Assembly: GCF_964340395.1 (NCBI RefSeq)
Contig: NC_135565.1
Coordinates: 21,164,709 to 21,228,708, forward strand
Direction of reading: 5' to 3'
DNA length: 64,000 nucleotides
Origin: Glandiceps talaboti
Taxonomy: Eukaryota; Hemichordata; Enteropneusta; Spengelidae
Of the stretch, positions 32,678 through 46,400 are shown one piece after another. How positions within the stretch are numbered: position 1 is the stretch's first letter; the number at the start of each line of letters is the position of its first letter. The notes under the pieces are model-generated. The model ran no database searches, had not been told where the DNA came from, and worked only from the letters and a program-made list of their open reading frames with translations. Position numbers and translations under genes: made by a program.

Positions 32678-32678
<1 letters not shown>

Positions 32679-35476
32679 AAATATATTGAATGTTAATCAT
32701 GAGAATTTGATCACGTGGTAATCGTACAATCTTCAGCAAATACAGTGGTATATATAAGAAAACCAATCTAATCTAAAATGAAAACAATTCCAGTTACTGC
32801 AACTAGGGTTGTAGCTCTCTTAAAACTTGGAAGTCGTACAACAGTTCTGTCATTATCGATATAACTACTTGTCAAATTATCAATATCACATTATGTGATA
32901 AATAATGTCAGATTGTACAATAGCTATTAGCAACACAATATCATAGTTGTGCTCTTTCATCAATATCCATGGATATGCCACGTTACCATGGTGTTTGTTC
33001 CTTTACAAGTACTCCACCCACTCCAGGCATATGTCTTTTATTAGAAACAACTTAATTGATATATGTAGAATTATTATAATAACATTGTGTCGATTTCGAA
33101 GAGAATGCGTCATTTTGTGGCTTTTCCCCAATCAATCAGACCTTTAGAATAAGTGTAGTATGAGTATCACATTTTGTGACATATGGTGACTTTAAATTCT
33201 ATGTAATAAATCCATGTTACCTTGCAACTAACATTAGTCGAATATGGTACAAATAATATATAATAAATTAACGGCATAAATTTAAAATCATTGTATCCAC
33301 AATTGGTCGAGTATGGTACTCTCAAATTAAAAACAAATGGCCTTTACGCGAAATATTAATTAAAATTAATCGATCTCGTGCTAGACTTTCGACGTATAAC
33401 TTTATTTTACTTCTCCTTGTTCCCCCAAAAACTAATTTGACACATGTACTTCCCACTAGCCATTTTACGCAAGACTAACTCATGCTCGTGAAGTGGTGAC
33501 ATCTTTACGGCAATATTAACTCATCGTCGTAACGTAATGGCCACTTTATGGCAACGCTAATTCATCGTCGTAAAGTAATGATTCATTTACGGCAACACTA
33601 ATTCAACATAATACCGTATTCCAACACAAGGATATACAAAATCTATAATACTCTCTAAAATGTCAGTTTCATACTTTAGGTGCCCTATGAACTCTGTAAG
33701 TGTGTTACACTCATTTAGATCCGACCCCAATTTACGTGTATATACAGAGTACGTAAAGACACTCTTCAATCCTCTGGAGACACTGCACAGTTATTGACAA
33801 GTTAATGATTTATTCCAGATAATGATATTTTATGACGGATCTGTTATTAGCAATAACGACTCATGTATTCCTTGTGAGTGTAATATCAAGTTTTCTGTTT
33901 TTCTAATATTGAGTCTGGACTGGTACGTGATAATAGCAATATATATTGTATCTGAAACACATGTAAATTGTACAATTTCACTAATTAATATCAACCACGA
34001 CACAAACACACGACCAATATTGATATATGTTTATTTGTACAGGAGTGTCGGTAACCAATCCCTGTCAATCCAAGTGAAAACTAAATATATCAATTTCCTC
34101 CGAAATTGAATTAAACGATCGTGTTGTAGCCATGTCAAATGAATTTCTTTAGAGTGTCTCTGATATTACCACGTCTAGAACTCAGTGGATCGTAAAGTGT
34201 TCAAACTCAAGATACTAGATAGTTTTCCTGGTAACACAAGAACAGATAACGGTGTTTTCATGTACCGTAGTAATGCAGTGTATTCTGGGAAGTATCTGAT
34301 TACAAAACCAGTGCGGCCTCTCCCGGCTGAAACCATTTTTCAAATAGTCGTTTGATCTCTCCAGTAACGTCTGATATACATTACCGTTTGTACGAACTGA
34401 AGTTGGTTATTTAAAGCGTGATATCATTCAAGACCCTTTTCTGGAAACCAATAGCAGTGTGTGTATTTTTTGTTAAACGAATTGAATTTCTGATTACTCT
34501 CTAGGTCAAAATCACGTTCAATCTTCCCAATTTCCGAGCTGTCCAGCTGAGAGACATGTAACATGCTTTGCCGAACGTTGTTACCGATGTGGATTGTCTG
34601 GAGTGTTCCAATTTTGTTCACTATTGATGTCTGTGCAGGTGAGTAGGCTATCTGAGTATGTACTAGTTGTCATACTTTTTGGTTAGTAAGTGTTTGGATT
34701 TGGCGGGCTTAATCTTTTCAAAATAAAGCTTTTCCCTGCAAAACAATCTGAACGAATTGTTAAATACTAAAGGTGTATATTTGTTTCCAGTAAATTTTCA
34801 CATCATTCTAATTTGATTTTAGATTTGGATCAAAGAATCAATTCATATCAATATAATTCAACCAAAATTTAAATCTCATTGACAAATAATGGAGCGTAAA
34901 TTTCTTTGTTAGTAATGTTTCATGTTATGAAGGAGTTCATGAACTTTAGGTGAGATCCGTTAACCTGTGAAAAATAAACCTAACTAGACAATAGTTTTAT
35001 TCAATTTCCTTTCAAGCAAATATAGTGACAGCTTAAGTATATTGATGTGTAAATAAATACATGTATCAGACACACAAAAACCCTTTACATTTACAAATTA
35101 CATCTGGTAATTCAAAAACAAATTTTAGCAAATTTTGAAAATCCTGATTTGTATATGTATAAACCATGATGTATATATCACATACAGAATGAAAAACGAC
35201 AAAAGCAAAACAATCTAGAACTTACAAATTTTATTTCAAATGGTTTTGATTTTGCACATTTGGTAATCAAGATTATTATAGTCTTGTAATATTTGTATAT
35301 TTCTATCTTAGCCTTGATAACCTTCTCATTGTGATTAATGACGTCATCAGGACGTCAGTATAACCCCATAAAAATTGATATATTAAAATAAAGATAGATA
35401 TATTATTACAAAGAACAGCTTGAACACACTCTGGTTTAATGTTGCCATATTATGAGGATTGGGTATTGTAACTAAA
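32678..35476. other. Gene-less stretch with a small tandem repeat
   Basis: At 33458-33610 a ~48-bp motif (CTCATCGTCGTAA, GTAATGG, TTTACGGCAA, ACTAATTCA) recurs about three and a half times. At 34503-34638 a possible Cys-rich exon lies between TACTCTCTAG and CAG/GTGAGT on the plus strand, but it has no recognised homology. Otherwise the sequence is unique and AT-rich. Confidence 0.4.
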
Positions 35477-35925
35477 ACATGGAAGGATCGCCGAACGACT
35501 GTGCCTATCATACACATTTTATGTTCCCCTAGAACAATTTAGTTAGATAAGAAACAGGCTTCCCGGATCCCACATACCAATTATTACAAATATAAACAAC
35601 GCCATACTCCTGCCGACAAGCAGGCACTGTATGTGTACATACATATCACTTGTAACTTTGAATCAATGCACTTGTATGTGTCAAAATCTGAGCCTGCAAT
35701 GCAATGACTTTCAATAGCTTGTTTGTTCCAAGGACGACGTGTGTACGTGTCTGTGTCTGTGTCTGTGTCTGTGTCTCAGTAGAGGTAGGATGATGTTGTT
35801 TATATTTGTAGTGAGTGGTCTGTGGGAAGCCTGTTTCTTACACGTATCTATCTAAATTGTTCTTAGGGAACATAAAATGTGTATGATACGCACAGTCGTT
35901 CGGAGATCCCTCGATATTTTGGATT
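35477..35925. mobile_element. MITE family C, copy 2 (uninterrupted)
   Basis: The inverted ends AGGATCGCCGAACGACTGTG and CACAGTCGTTCGGAGATCCC, with the subterminal AAGAAACAGGCTTCC / GGAAGCCTGTTTCTT, match 3320-4034. The interior is in the opposite orientation and lacks the nested family D element. It contains a (GTCTGT)n tract at 35748-35775. Confidence 0.8.
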
Positions 35926-35929
35926 GTTA

Positions 35930-36168
35930 ATTTATATCATGACTTCCCACTTGTAAATTCAATGTGAAACAACATATACCAAGTCCTTGTTTGTAACTTA
36001 ATAAATTGCAAAAGATTAATCAATATGTAAACGCTTTGTTATTGTACGTACAATAACAAACTTTTACACATTTTAAAAAAGCTATTTGTAATGTATTGAG
36101 TTACAAAGAAGGACTTGGCATATGTTGTTTCACATTGATATTTCAAGTAGGAAGCCATAATAAAATTA
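35930..36168. mobile_element. Foldback element, ~65-bp arms
   Basis: The left arm (CATGACTTCCCACTTG, AATGTGAAACAACATATACC, AAGTCCTTGTTTGTAAC) pairs with the right arm (GTTACAAAGAAGGACTTGGC, ATATGTTGTTTCACATT, AAGTAGGAAGCCATAA). The centre holds a GTTATTGTACGTACAATAAC palindrome. Confidence 0.75.
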
Positions 36169-36436
36169 TTTTATGAATTAAAAACCCAAATAAAATAAAT
36201 AGAATACCCTTATTGTCATCCATATGACCACTTTAAACATTTACTGGCTATCAGTCTTATTACTACCGATGAAATTAGTTGTTGTAAGCATTGGAGAGAC
36301 TAATCAGAATTTTAGGATTTAATACTTCTAAATCACTTTAGATTTATGTGGACATTAAAGTGGGCATATGGATGAGAATTGGATATTTATTTTGGATTTT
36401 TAATTTATAAAACACTTTTATCATGGCTTCCAGCTC
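36148..36436. mobile_element. Foldback element overlapping the previous one, with (CA)TATGGATGA arms
   Basis: The ends GGAAGCCATAATAAAA and TTTTATCATGGCTTCC are inverse copies. Subterminal blocks GAATTAAAAACCCAAATAAA, CATCCATATGACCACTTTAA pair with TTAAAGTGGGCATATGGATG, TTTTTAATTTATAA. A related end is truncated by the window edge at 63966-64000. Confidence 0.7.
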
Positions 36437-36649
36437 GCACTTTAACAGATTCTACCAACTTTCATTGGCTGATGGCCATGGATTTTGTTTGAACTTCAAG
36501 AGATTATACCTTATGTATGCATGCTGCTACTGTTTATATCATTAACTAAATACAAAGCCCTACCTTTTTGGTGTCTATCTCAACATGAAACCTTGTGATC
36601 AGACTCACTGATCTTGATAGTTCATTTATTAGTTTTGACTCGGTTTGGG

Positions 36650-37310
36650 CAAAGCACTGTAATTGTATGATAGCCGTTGCTACACCGTCTATGACTGTAT
36701 TCAACTACGTGAAGTCTTTGCAGACAATGACAAACACTCCATCGATAGTGCTTGGAAAAATTACAGTGGAGAGACTGTATATTTGTATTGAAGCTAGGGA
36801 GTTATATATCATTATTATTATCAAACACAAAGAAATGGTTGAAATCATACAATTCAAAGTCACATATACACAGGAATACACTGACTAAAAGACTACAGAC
36901 ATTAAGACTAAAATGTTTAAGAATGATTCCTAATGAAAGGTTACAAAGCTTAAGAAAGGTAAGACATAAAAATATACTGATTACTGTTAAAAAGGTCTAT
37001 ACAAGCTCGAAAACATTCCGTCAAGCCATCATTAGTAATTGTACAAAGCGTATGGTATGAAACAGTTTTTGATAAATGGGATAGGGATAGACTCCCTAGT
37101 ATAAAGCTGATTTGTATCAACAGCAACTGATGACCACCGTTATGTATCCTGCCCCCCCCCCCTCATACTAATCATCGCAATAACGCTAAGCGTCTAATTG
37201 TATGATAGACATTGCTACAACGTCTATGCTTGTATTCAATTACGTCAAGTCTTTGCAGACAATGACAAACACTCCATCGATAGTGCAAAATTACAAAGAC
37301 CCAGTTCCAA
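36650..37310. repeat. ~100-bp direct duplication, copies ~540 bp apart
   Basis: The block with TTGTATGATAG, GTCTATG, TGTATTCAA, GTCTTTGCAGACAATGACAA and ACACTCCATCGATAGTGC occurs at about 36663-36752 and 37198-37290 with a few substitutions. ORFs across it have no family resemblance. A C run lies at 37152-37162. Confidence 0.8.
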
Positions 37311-37849
37311 TCTTCAGTAATTGAAAATGTCTTTTGGGAAGACAAATATGCACATTTGAATAAAGTGGTAATCAAAGTGAAGTCGTTTTAGAATTAATAG
37401 TATATTACTACTATTGCCTTGACTTAAAGCAATCTTTTATTGGAAATTCAATACTAGTTGTGTGGCATTGTTCAGTTTATTATGCAAGCTATTTAATATC
37501 AAAGGGTGGTACGTGAGAGCAATACTTTATTATGTTCTACATAATGAAAGTTTAAAATATGATTATGAAAACACACGGTTATGAATATCATTATATGGAT
37601 TAATTTCACCTCAATTATCATTATGTTTATATTATTGGAGTAACATTTCTTTGAAAGGAAATTCAATTGAACGACATTAAAACTAATCTCTGTTGCATTA
37701 GTTTGAATAAATTAGCTGAAAATGATGTTTTGTGTAAGAGTTTGGTAAATAACTCAGATGTTCTTGATCGTTGTAATAATCACTATGTATGACTTAGAAG
37801 TCTAACTTGCAATTGGGGTATCATTTTCAATCCTAGCAATACTTGTAAA

Positions 37850-38412
37850 CTACTATGGAAATCAAGACGCTATAGACAAACGAAGATAGACACCAACTAA
37901 AACTATTGTTGATATACTACTATGGAAATCAGGCTATAGGCAAACTAAGATAGACACAAAGAACTATTGTTGATATACTACTATGGAAATCAAGACGCTA
38001 TAGACAAACTAAGATAGAAGCAAACTAAAACTATTGTTGATATACTACTATGGAAATCAAGACGCTATAGACAAACTAAGATAGACACAAACTAAAACTA
38101 TTGTTGATATACTACTATGGAAATCAGGCTATAGGCAAACTAAGATAGACACAAAGAACTATTGTTGATATACTACTATGGAAATCAAGACGCTATAGAC
38201 AAACTAAGATAGAAGCAAACTAAAACTATTGTTGATATACTACTATGGAAATCAAGACGCTATAGACAAACTAAGATAGACACAAACTAAAACTATTGTT
38301 GATATACTACTATGGAAATCAGGCTTAGACAAACTAAGATAGACACTAACTAAAACTGTTGTTGATATACTACTATGGAAATCAGGCTATAGGCAAACTA
38401 AGAGAGACAAGC
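37850..38412. repeat. Higher-order tandem repeat (three ~63-bp variants, ~190-bp period)
   Basis: Subunits share ATACTACTATGGAAATCA and GACAAACTAAGATAGA. The variants GGCTATAGGC, AGACGCTATAGAC with AAGCAAACT, and AGACGCTATAGAC with ACACAAACT appear in a repeating order. An inverted relic (CTTAGTTTGAATTGTCTATA, GCTTGATTTCC) follows at 38461-38492. Confidence 0.85.
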
Positions 38413-39391
38413 TAAAAATAGAATGGAAATATTGCAACAATATTTTTATTTTGTATCTGAGCTTAGTTTGAATTGTCTATAGCTTGATTTCCCCAATAGC
38501 ATTTCACATTGACATTTATGAGTACACCCATACATGATGTCACGTGATCGAAAAGTTAATTTAGTTTCTTTAATACAATATCATAGTTCTCCACCAGGTT
38601 CTAATAATAATTCAAAGTGTAAAAACAACAACATAAATAAACAAAAACATTTAAATCCTGGACTTTTTGTCGAAATTATGATGATGTGAATTGTAAAATT
38701 ATAAGTCCATTTTTGTATGTTTGGAAAATAGCAAGTGTTGTGGATATTACCTGGGAAATAGAATACTTCCTGAAATGAGTAGGTTTTCAAAATACGTTAA
38801 ATTCTGCTTTATTGGTGAAAAATCCCACAATACCCGTTTATGCACAACACAGCGTTCTTATTCTGTATGTATTACGTAGAATACTGCATAGCCATTAACA
38901 AAATGAAATTCTTACAGTCGATCATTCAAATTCTAAGTGGGTCATGATTTCCCTACAAAGACGACACCAGTATTACGGAAATGAGGTGCTGTATTGAAGG
39001 TAGGAAAGTGTAGGCGACACTGGACGACGTTTGTGTGTCGTATTCTCTGTCGATATAACATATTTGATGAATTGTATCCGTTGGCAATATAAATGAACTA
39101 ACATAAAGCTGTAATTCAGTCTGAAATAACTGTACCATACTGTTGAAGTGAAAGCCTACCCTACTTCGTTAAATAATTCTCAATCAAAACATTAAGAAGT
39201 GGAAATGATACATCGATTAACAATTTTTATGTGAATGAATATTTGAACACTCAGAAAACCGAAACTTTTGAAATCATTGCGTTGATTATGACTAATTAAT
39301 TAATTAATTGATTCTAACTAAGGAATGAAAGTGAGACTTGAAATCCTTGTGTTTGTTTGTGTGTTTGTGTGTTTGTTGGTTTGTGTCAGTG

Positions 39392-39426
<35 letters not shown>

Positions 39427-39428
39427 GT

Positions 39429-39495
<67 letters not shown>

Positions 39496-40904
39496 TGAAT
39501 GTGCATGCGCGCGTTTTAAAATTTTAATGGGAATTTTATCCATGAAATTTGGGATAGAAGACAATAAGCTATGTCGGGTATAACAAAACATAAATTGACC
39601 TCACTAGTTAGGTTGGTGAGAACTAGCAGGCGATCGTCCGATAGAACGAGTGCATAATTCTCAAATGATAAATATCTTTAGTTCCCTTCAAATTATTTAG
39701 ATTAAATTTGTCAACTACCATGACAATATTAATGTGATACATCAGAGGAGAGTCACAGTGTTCAATTTTATGAGTGATCTCTATAATTTCAATACCAGCA
39801 TATGGCAAGGAATTCAAAACAAGGTGTTCTATACTTGGTTACTGAAAGGTATTAAAATTAACAGATACCTAAATATGAAAAGTATTATATTAGTAGGAAT
39901 TTGTGCGTTTTTCATTAAATACGACTTAAAATTCATTGTTATATAATTTAATTGATTTCATTATGAGTTGCAAAGGATAATACCATCTATTCATAGGCTG
40001 TAAAAGTACCCAATCTGATATGATTAAAATCTTATACAGGAATCGACTACATTTAACTGTCTTGTTTATCTCTAGTTCCTTCTTATACCGTGGTTTGTTG
40101 TGATGCTGATGTCCTCAGTAAAGCATCTTAGAATCATAATTACATGCATGCCTCCATGCTCAGTTTGCAATTGCTGAACGCAAAGGTCTGGTCATGAGCA
40201 ACCCAGCAAGGCTGCGGTTTCAACAAGACATGCTGATCAAGAAATTCAACCTTAAAATCTACAATCCATGACTCCCCAAAACACTGCCCAACCTTCTGTA
40301 AAGACGTCATTCCGGTGATGACGTCACAGTGGGAATATCACAACATGTACAAAATGACAATCAATACATTAGAAACACTACGCTACTAATTTCAATTTTA
40401 GTATCGGTTCTTTAATTTGTATAAATTACAAAATCATCGACGTTTTATTGAATCAACTGAATGACTCATATAGCGGTCGATATTCTAGGACGAGACGCTA
40501 GGTCTGGAGTCGATCCAAACGATGTTACTTGTTGGTGCCTCACAGTCGAACAAACTTATATTAATTATTTCTGATGTTTACAAAATCCCACATGCTCCAT
40601 TAGAGAACATGAAGTAGATGAAAAGTATAATATCTGGTATAATGCCATGGTAGTCACTAGGGGCTGGTCAAAGATCATGGGATCCAACTAGCGTCGAATG
40701 ATTCCTTTTATCTGCATTTCGTAATGGCTGAATCAATCTATTAGTACATTCTTTATTTTGACATTATAAATTATTCATCCACTGTGAATACTGTATACTT
40801 TCAATACCAAAGTCGTAATGTTTTCATAGTTTCATCATCATGTATATGTGTCGAACATTGTAAACTTGATTGTCTGTGTCTGAAATCTATTTTGAATAAG
40901 AATA
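38413..40904. other. Gene-less stretch with one coding-like fragment
   Basis: It contains a (GTCT)n/(GT)n tract at 39391-39492 and, at 40146-40271, a 41-codon open frame ending in TGA that looks protein-like (ERKGLVMSNPARLRFQQDML). I do not recognise the fragment, and no partner exons are visible. It may be a decayed exon or transposon remnant. Confidence 0.4.
39391..39492. repeat. (GTCT)n/(GT)n microsatellite
   Basis: About eight GTCT units are followed by about 30 GT dinucleotides. ORFs on both strands here are artefacts. Confidence 0.95.
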
Positions 40905-41552
40905 AATTGTGAACGAACACTATGACTGAATAAGTGTTGAACAAACACTTTGACTGAGAATAAATGGTGAACGAACACTTTGACTCAGAATAAGTGGTGA
41001 ACGAAGACTTTGACTGACAATAAATGGTGAACGAACACTTTGACAATAAATGGTGAACGAACACTATGACTGAATAAGTGGTAAACGAACACTTTGACTG
41101 ACAATAAATGGTGAACGAACATTTTGACTGAGAATAAATGGTTAGCGAACACACTGACTGAGAATAAATGGTGAACGAACACTTTGACTGAGAATAAATA
41201 GTGAGCGAACACTCTGACTGAGAATAAATAGTGAGCGAACACAATGACTAAGAATAAATGGTGAACGAACACTTTGACTGAGAATAAATGGTAAACGATC
41301 ACTGTGACTGTGAATAAATGGTAAACGAACACTAAGACTGATTAAAAGGTGAGCGAACACTCTGACTGAGAATAAATGGAGAATGATCACTATGACTGAG
41401 AATAAATAGTAAACGAACACTATGAACGAGAATAAATGGTAAACGAACACTGTGACTGTGAATAAATGGTAAACGAACACTATGACTGAGAATAAATGGT
41501 GAACGAACACTGTGACTGTGAATAAATGGTAAACGAACACTATGACTGTGAA
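40905..41552. repeat. 30-bp minisatellite, ~21 copies
   Basis: The unit is GAATAAATGGTGAACGAACA then CTTTGACTGA, with alternation among CTTTGACTGA, CTATGACTGA and CTGTGACTGT variants. The 30-bp length keeps frames open, giving ORFs with a 10-residue repeat; these are not genes. Confidence 0.97.
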
Positions 41553-42764
41553 GAACGATCCCACTACTTCCTTTTCCACAAATCAATGAATACATTTCGT
41601 GAAAGTATATAATGTATCTTTAAAGCACAGTGACTGCCTTAATAGAAATGGTGGCTGTAAGAGACTGTGATTGAATTTTGACTAAGAAACCCACAGTTTA
41701 TCTCCTACATTGTGTGTGATAAATTACCAAAGTCATTCACGATTGTGAATACTGCTTACCAACTTGCAATCGTGATAACAAGGTTACAATCAGACCGTCA
41801 ATACATGGATTATGAAAGTAAATCCTAAAGGGACGACCTAATTATATTTATAATTGAGGTAGACACAGATTATGAAGTTATGTTTATATTGGGAGTATGT
41901 TTCATATATAGTTTAGTAAGCTTAAGCTAGCTACTAAAATAGCCTTAATCGATATGACAACACACAAATAATTTAAAGTGGTTGATCGGTTGATATACAA
42001 AACCAACCAAATGAATCCCTAGAAATGTCTAAGAACAAAACTTACAGCAAACAGTAAGGGACAGTAAGATTGTGGCATTACTATTGCAGATATAGTAAAG
42101 TCACTGGTATGTTAGAGAATATTAGGCGCCCATACCGTAGCTATGCATAGTACAAACTGGAATCTGATGAGATGTGGTGATTTGTAGTGTCGATAACATG
42201 TAGTGTCCAAAATAGAAAGCACACAATGCGTATTAATCCCTGCATTCCGAAAAGCAGAACAATTTAGATTAACTTCTTTAAATGTATGAACTCTATCTAT
42301 ACCATTACGGAACTTTCAACTTGTGCCCCAAGTGCAGTAATGTGTGAAGCATATTGACCATTGATTGTGAAATACCCAAGTATTTACAGACATGTTCTGT
42401 AACTAGTGTGGTAAGTAATACATTGTATATGCATGGAAGTAGAACCCCGTGGTATTTATGTGAAGTTATGTTTGAGCGTCACGTCTCTCCGGCTCCAGGT
42501 GAAGTAATGAAATGGGAACAAGGAAAGAATCCACAGTTCACACGATTTAATGGTTGAAATCTAAACCATGTACTTCAACATAGTAAGCCTTGGTCTGCTG
42601 ATTTAACATACTTTTTATTTCCTGCAATTATATTGTCAGTGAATGCACTTTGCTGTACATTTAAATGCTATGCTCTAGCATCTAGTTTAACGAAATTTAC
42701 GAGAACGAATGTATTAGCTCTATTCGTAGATAAAGTATGCTAGTGTATCAGAGTGTATGCCTCT
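41553..42764. other. Gene-less stretch
   Basis: Unique AT-rich sequence. The block GGTTGAAATCTAAACCATGT, TAGTAAGCCTTGGTCTGC at about 42551-42605 recurs after the next microsatellite at about 43107-43160, so the microsatellite is bracketed by a duplicated flank. Confidence 0.5.
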
Positions 42765-42881
42765 GTATGTATGTATGTATGTATGTATGTATGTATGTAT
42801 GTATGTATGTATGTATGTATGTATGTATGTACGTACGTATGTCTGGCTGCCTGTCCGTCCATCTGTCTGCCTATCCGCCCA

Positions 42882-42946
<65 letters not shown>

Positions 42947-43035
42947 CCGTCCGTCCGTCCGTCCGTCCGTCCGTCCATCTGTCTGTCTGTCTGTCTGTCT
43001 CTGCCTGCCTACCTACCTACTACCCGTCTATCTGG
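42765..43035. repeat. (GTAT)n then (GTCT)n/(GTCC)n microsatellite
   Basis: GTAT tetramers run over 42767-42832, then GTCT/GTCC/CCTG tetramers to 43020. Confidence 0.95.
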
Positions 43036-43341
43036 CTAAGGAAGTATCTCCTACAATAGAAATCAGTAACTGCGACTGTTTTAAACGTTTATCGACGATT
43101 TGATGATTGAAATCTTAACAATGTAATTCAGTATAGTAAGCCTTGGTCTGCAGATTTAACATACTTTTTTATTTCCTAGAGTCCTCGACTATTTACAATC
43201 ATTATATTGTCATTTAATGTTCTTTGCTGGAAACTTTAATAGTGCCTACGTGATATTATTTTATTTTACAAAGATAACAAAATTTGCGAGAAAGAATGTA
43301 GTAGCTCTATTTTGAGAAACAGTATGCTAATATGTCATGCC

Positions 43342-43344
43342 TGA

Positions 43345-43432
<88 letters not shown>

Positions 43433-43441
43433 GCCTGCCTA
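43342..43441. repeat. (GTCT)n microsatellite
   Basis: About 22 near-perfect GTCT tetramers. It belongs to the second copy of a duplicated block whose first copy holds the 42.8-43.0 kb array. Confidence 0.95.
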
Positions 43442-46400
43442 CCCGTCTATCTGGATGTAATTAGTCAATAAATTCTGGTGAACGAGTTGTGCGATTGAAT
43501 GAAATTAGAGTATTAGAAGTTCATGATTTAATTTGAAAGATTGCGAAAGGAATCACTACCTACATGTCGTGAAATAAGATCGTATGCCTTCTTCTATTCC
43601 CATGGAACGCTTGGTGGGTAAACGAAGGTCAACGCTTTTAGATTTATACACACGATATCATATGTGATTCGAAGCAATTATACTGATTGAAAGTACAGGA
43701 ATTTATGATAAATCTGAGTTTCACATCTCTGTAGAAAATTACTTTTTATGTTTGTAATTTTCGTCTTTAAACCCATTTGTCATCAATCAAGCTATAATAC
43801 ATATAACACGAAAAGAAGCTTAAACTAAGTCGATAACATCGACCAGCAAAAGATTACGAGCGGCTAAGTGGTTCGAAACGTAGCAGTCAACAGAAAACCC
43901 ACATACTGTACATGGTTGTATCAAACAGAAAAGCTGAATAGTGTTGTAAAAGTCACTGCATAATACAAAACGTACACCAAAAGGATTGTGGCAGGTTGCC
44001 GTGTTTAATATTCTTCAAAATGAACTCACATCATTATATATTCAAGATTTGCCATCTGATATACATTGTGCTTGAGGGTACAATCCATGAATTGTTCACG
44101 CCTTGTTTATTGTAAGGTTACGATTGCTATACTCTGTATTCATTACAACATAGCCGACATATTTCACTGTCAACATAACATTTAGATTTCGTGTCTTGCT
44201 TAGTACAACAACGTTACTGCGTTACCTCTTTCTTTTGTCTCCATCTTGTCATCATAGCTGTGTCTAATAATCTTGAATTGATTATTGCTATTCTCTTCAA
44301 CGTGTTTTTCCTCATAACGACGAGAAAGTAAGGTGCTTGAATTCTCCTTAGCAACAAAAAGCGACGATAAAGACAGTTAAAATAGTATGGGCAACTTTAG
44401 TATTTCCATCAAACCTATAACAAAGATGATAACACATGCGTTTAATGTCTTAATTATCTTTATTTTTCCAGAGTACAGGCCATTTTGTTTCACAATATAT
44501 GATATATGCAACTTTTGGTAGAAATCTGAAATATGTATGCTCTCACATGAGTTTACAAGGTGTGTAGTCTGGAGGCTAACTGTGGTCTAACCACAGTCTG
44601 GTCAAAGTCCCCTCGATCAGCACAGAAAGTTGTTCATCTAATCAGTGAACCCCAACTGTTATAGTGATGTAAACAGTGTATAAATAGCATCCTCAGCTGA
44701 CAAATATACCATATTTGGACATTACATAACTGCCCCAATAAACACTAACTTTATGAGGGACTGTGTTAGTGGTTAGAATTCTGTGAATTGGTTAACAACA
44801 ACATGGTGTTAATGACTCTGTGGGTGAATTTTAAATCGCATTTCAGGACTTCTAGAGCAACAGCTTTGACTATACTGTGAGTGAAGGTATAAACCGTAAC
44901 GATACTGTATAGGAACTAGACTGTGAGTGGAGGTGTAAATGGTAACGACACTGTATAGGAATAGACTGCAAGGTGTATTGCCATCAACTAATGTTAAACA
45001 CACTGTTACTTTCTAATGTCACAAATTTTGATAGATACATAGCCTTATTCATACAAAACCCTGACTATATATAGAAGTACTAGGCATTAACACTAAACAT
45101 GAAACGTTTGCCTATATCTAGAGATAAGGCCGATGCCAGTTTCCAATACCTATATTTCAAAGCTTCAACATTTAGCTTACAAGTTACAAACACATTGTAC
45201 ACCATCACACTCCAAATCTCCCTGGACAACAATTTAAAGGTCAATGTACCATTTTCATTTTATCTCTGATTGACATCGGAAATATCTTTCATTTAAAGCA
45301 CGTCTTAACTTTAATGTCTGTTGTTATATAAATTATTTATTTTCATTTAATTTCGTTACATAGATAACCTTATGTAAGCCTATTTTTCATTTTATGTGGG
45401 CGAAATCTCTAGGGTATATTTCACAAGTTTTCGATAAGGTAAAATAAAACGACGTACCCTCCTAGATAACGTTGTTCGACACATTTATGGCGTTTCCGTT
45501 AATGTCGGGTTTCAATACAAACGTTTGAGCCATCAACAATTTATTGCAAGACGCCAATCACAACCTTTCCAATTAATAAATGCAAGAACCCCAGGAGATG
45601 GTATGCTCTATTTTAACCTACGTCATGGGATGAATGGTCTTCAACTATGCTCTGTAAAAGCTTTTATAGAACCCAAATATCAACTAATCTAGATTGTCAC
45701 CGTTATCATATATAGTAGCCAACTTTCACATAAACTTTCCTTGAACACTATCAATCTTTTATTACTTTGGACAATTCAACTTAACCCAAAATTGATAATA
45801 AAATTAATCTTCGAGTACTTTTGATAATTTAAGCCGAACTCGATGACAGAACTGTGTAACTAGTCCCATACAAACTGTGAAACAAACTGGGGTAAAACCA
45901 ATTCTTGTTTCAAGTAATTTCCTCACTCACTTTTATTTTTCATGGTGTTTTCCTGATATAGGAACCCAATAAATGTATAAATAGATTCATTTGAGTTATT
46001 ATAATGATATATTTATTAAAAAGAAGAAGAGGAAATGACAAATATCCGACAATGTTTATCACAAACATTATCGAATAATGAAAAACGTAAACTGAGAGTT
46101 AAAGGAATTAATCACGATCCGACAAGTAGCCAGAGTTTATTAATATTTTGATGGTTATGGTCGTAATTTTTTTTTGTACAGACGTGCTCTTTCATGTTAA
46201 CAAAAGTTAATTTCATCATATTATCGAAATTTTCATAACACTAGTAATCAAAACATAATATTATTTTGATTTTAATAAAAATGGAACTGAAGGTGGATAA
46301 TAATGAAAACTACTGCACGAACACGTGACCTGCAAGCGTTCATATCATTGGTGTATGGAGGATTACACAGCTATAGCTAAACCAATATTACAGAAGGAAC

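Noticed and set aside
34424-34638. Possible Cys-rich plus-strand exon ending CAG/GTGAGT, and an antisense ORF
   Set aside because: A good donor alone is not enough. No homology or partner exon is visible, so it was noted only in the region description.
40801-41595. Minus-strand ORFs with 10-residue repeats (VFVHHLFSVI-like), which resemble a structural repeat protein
   Set aside because: The 30-bp minisatellite keeps frames open, several frames are open at once, and there is no start, signal or splice context.
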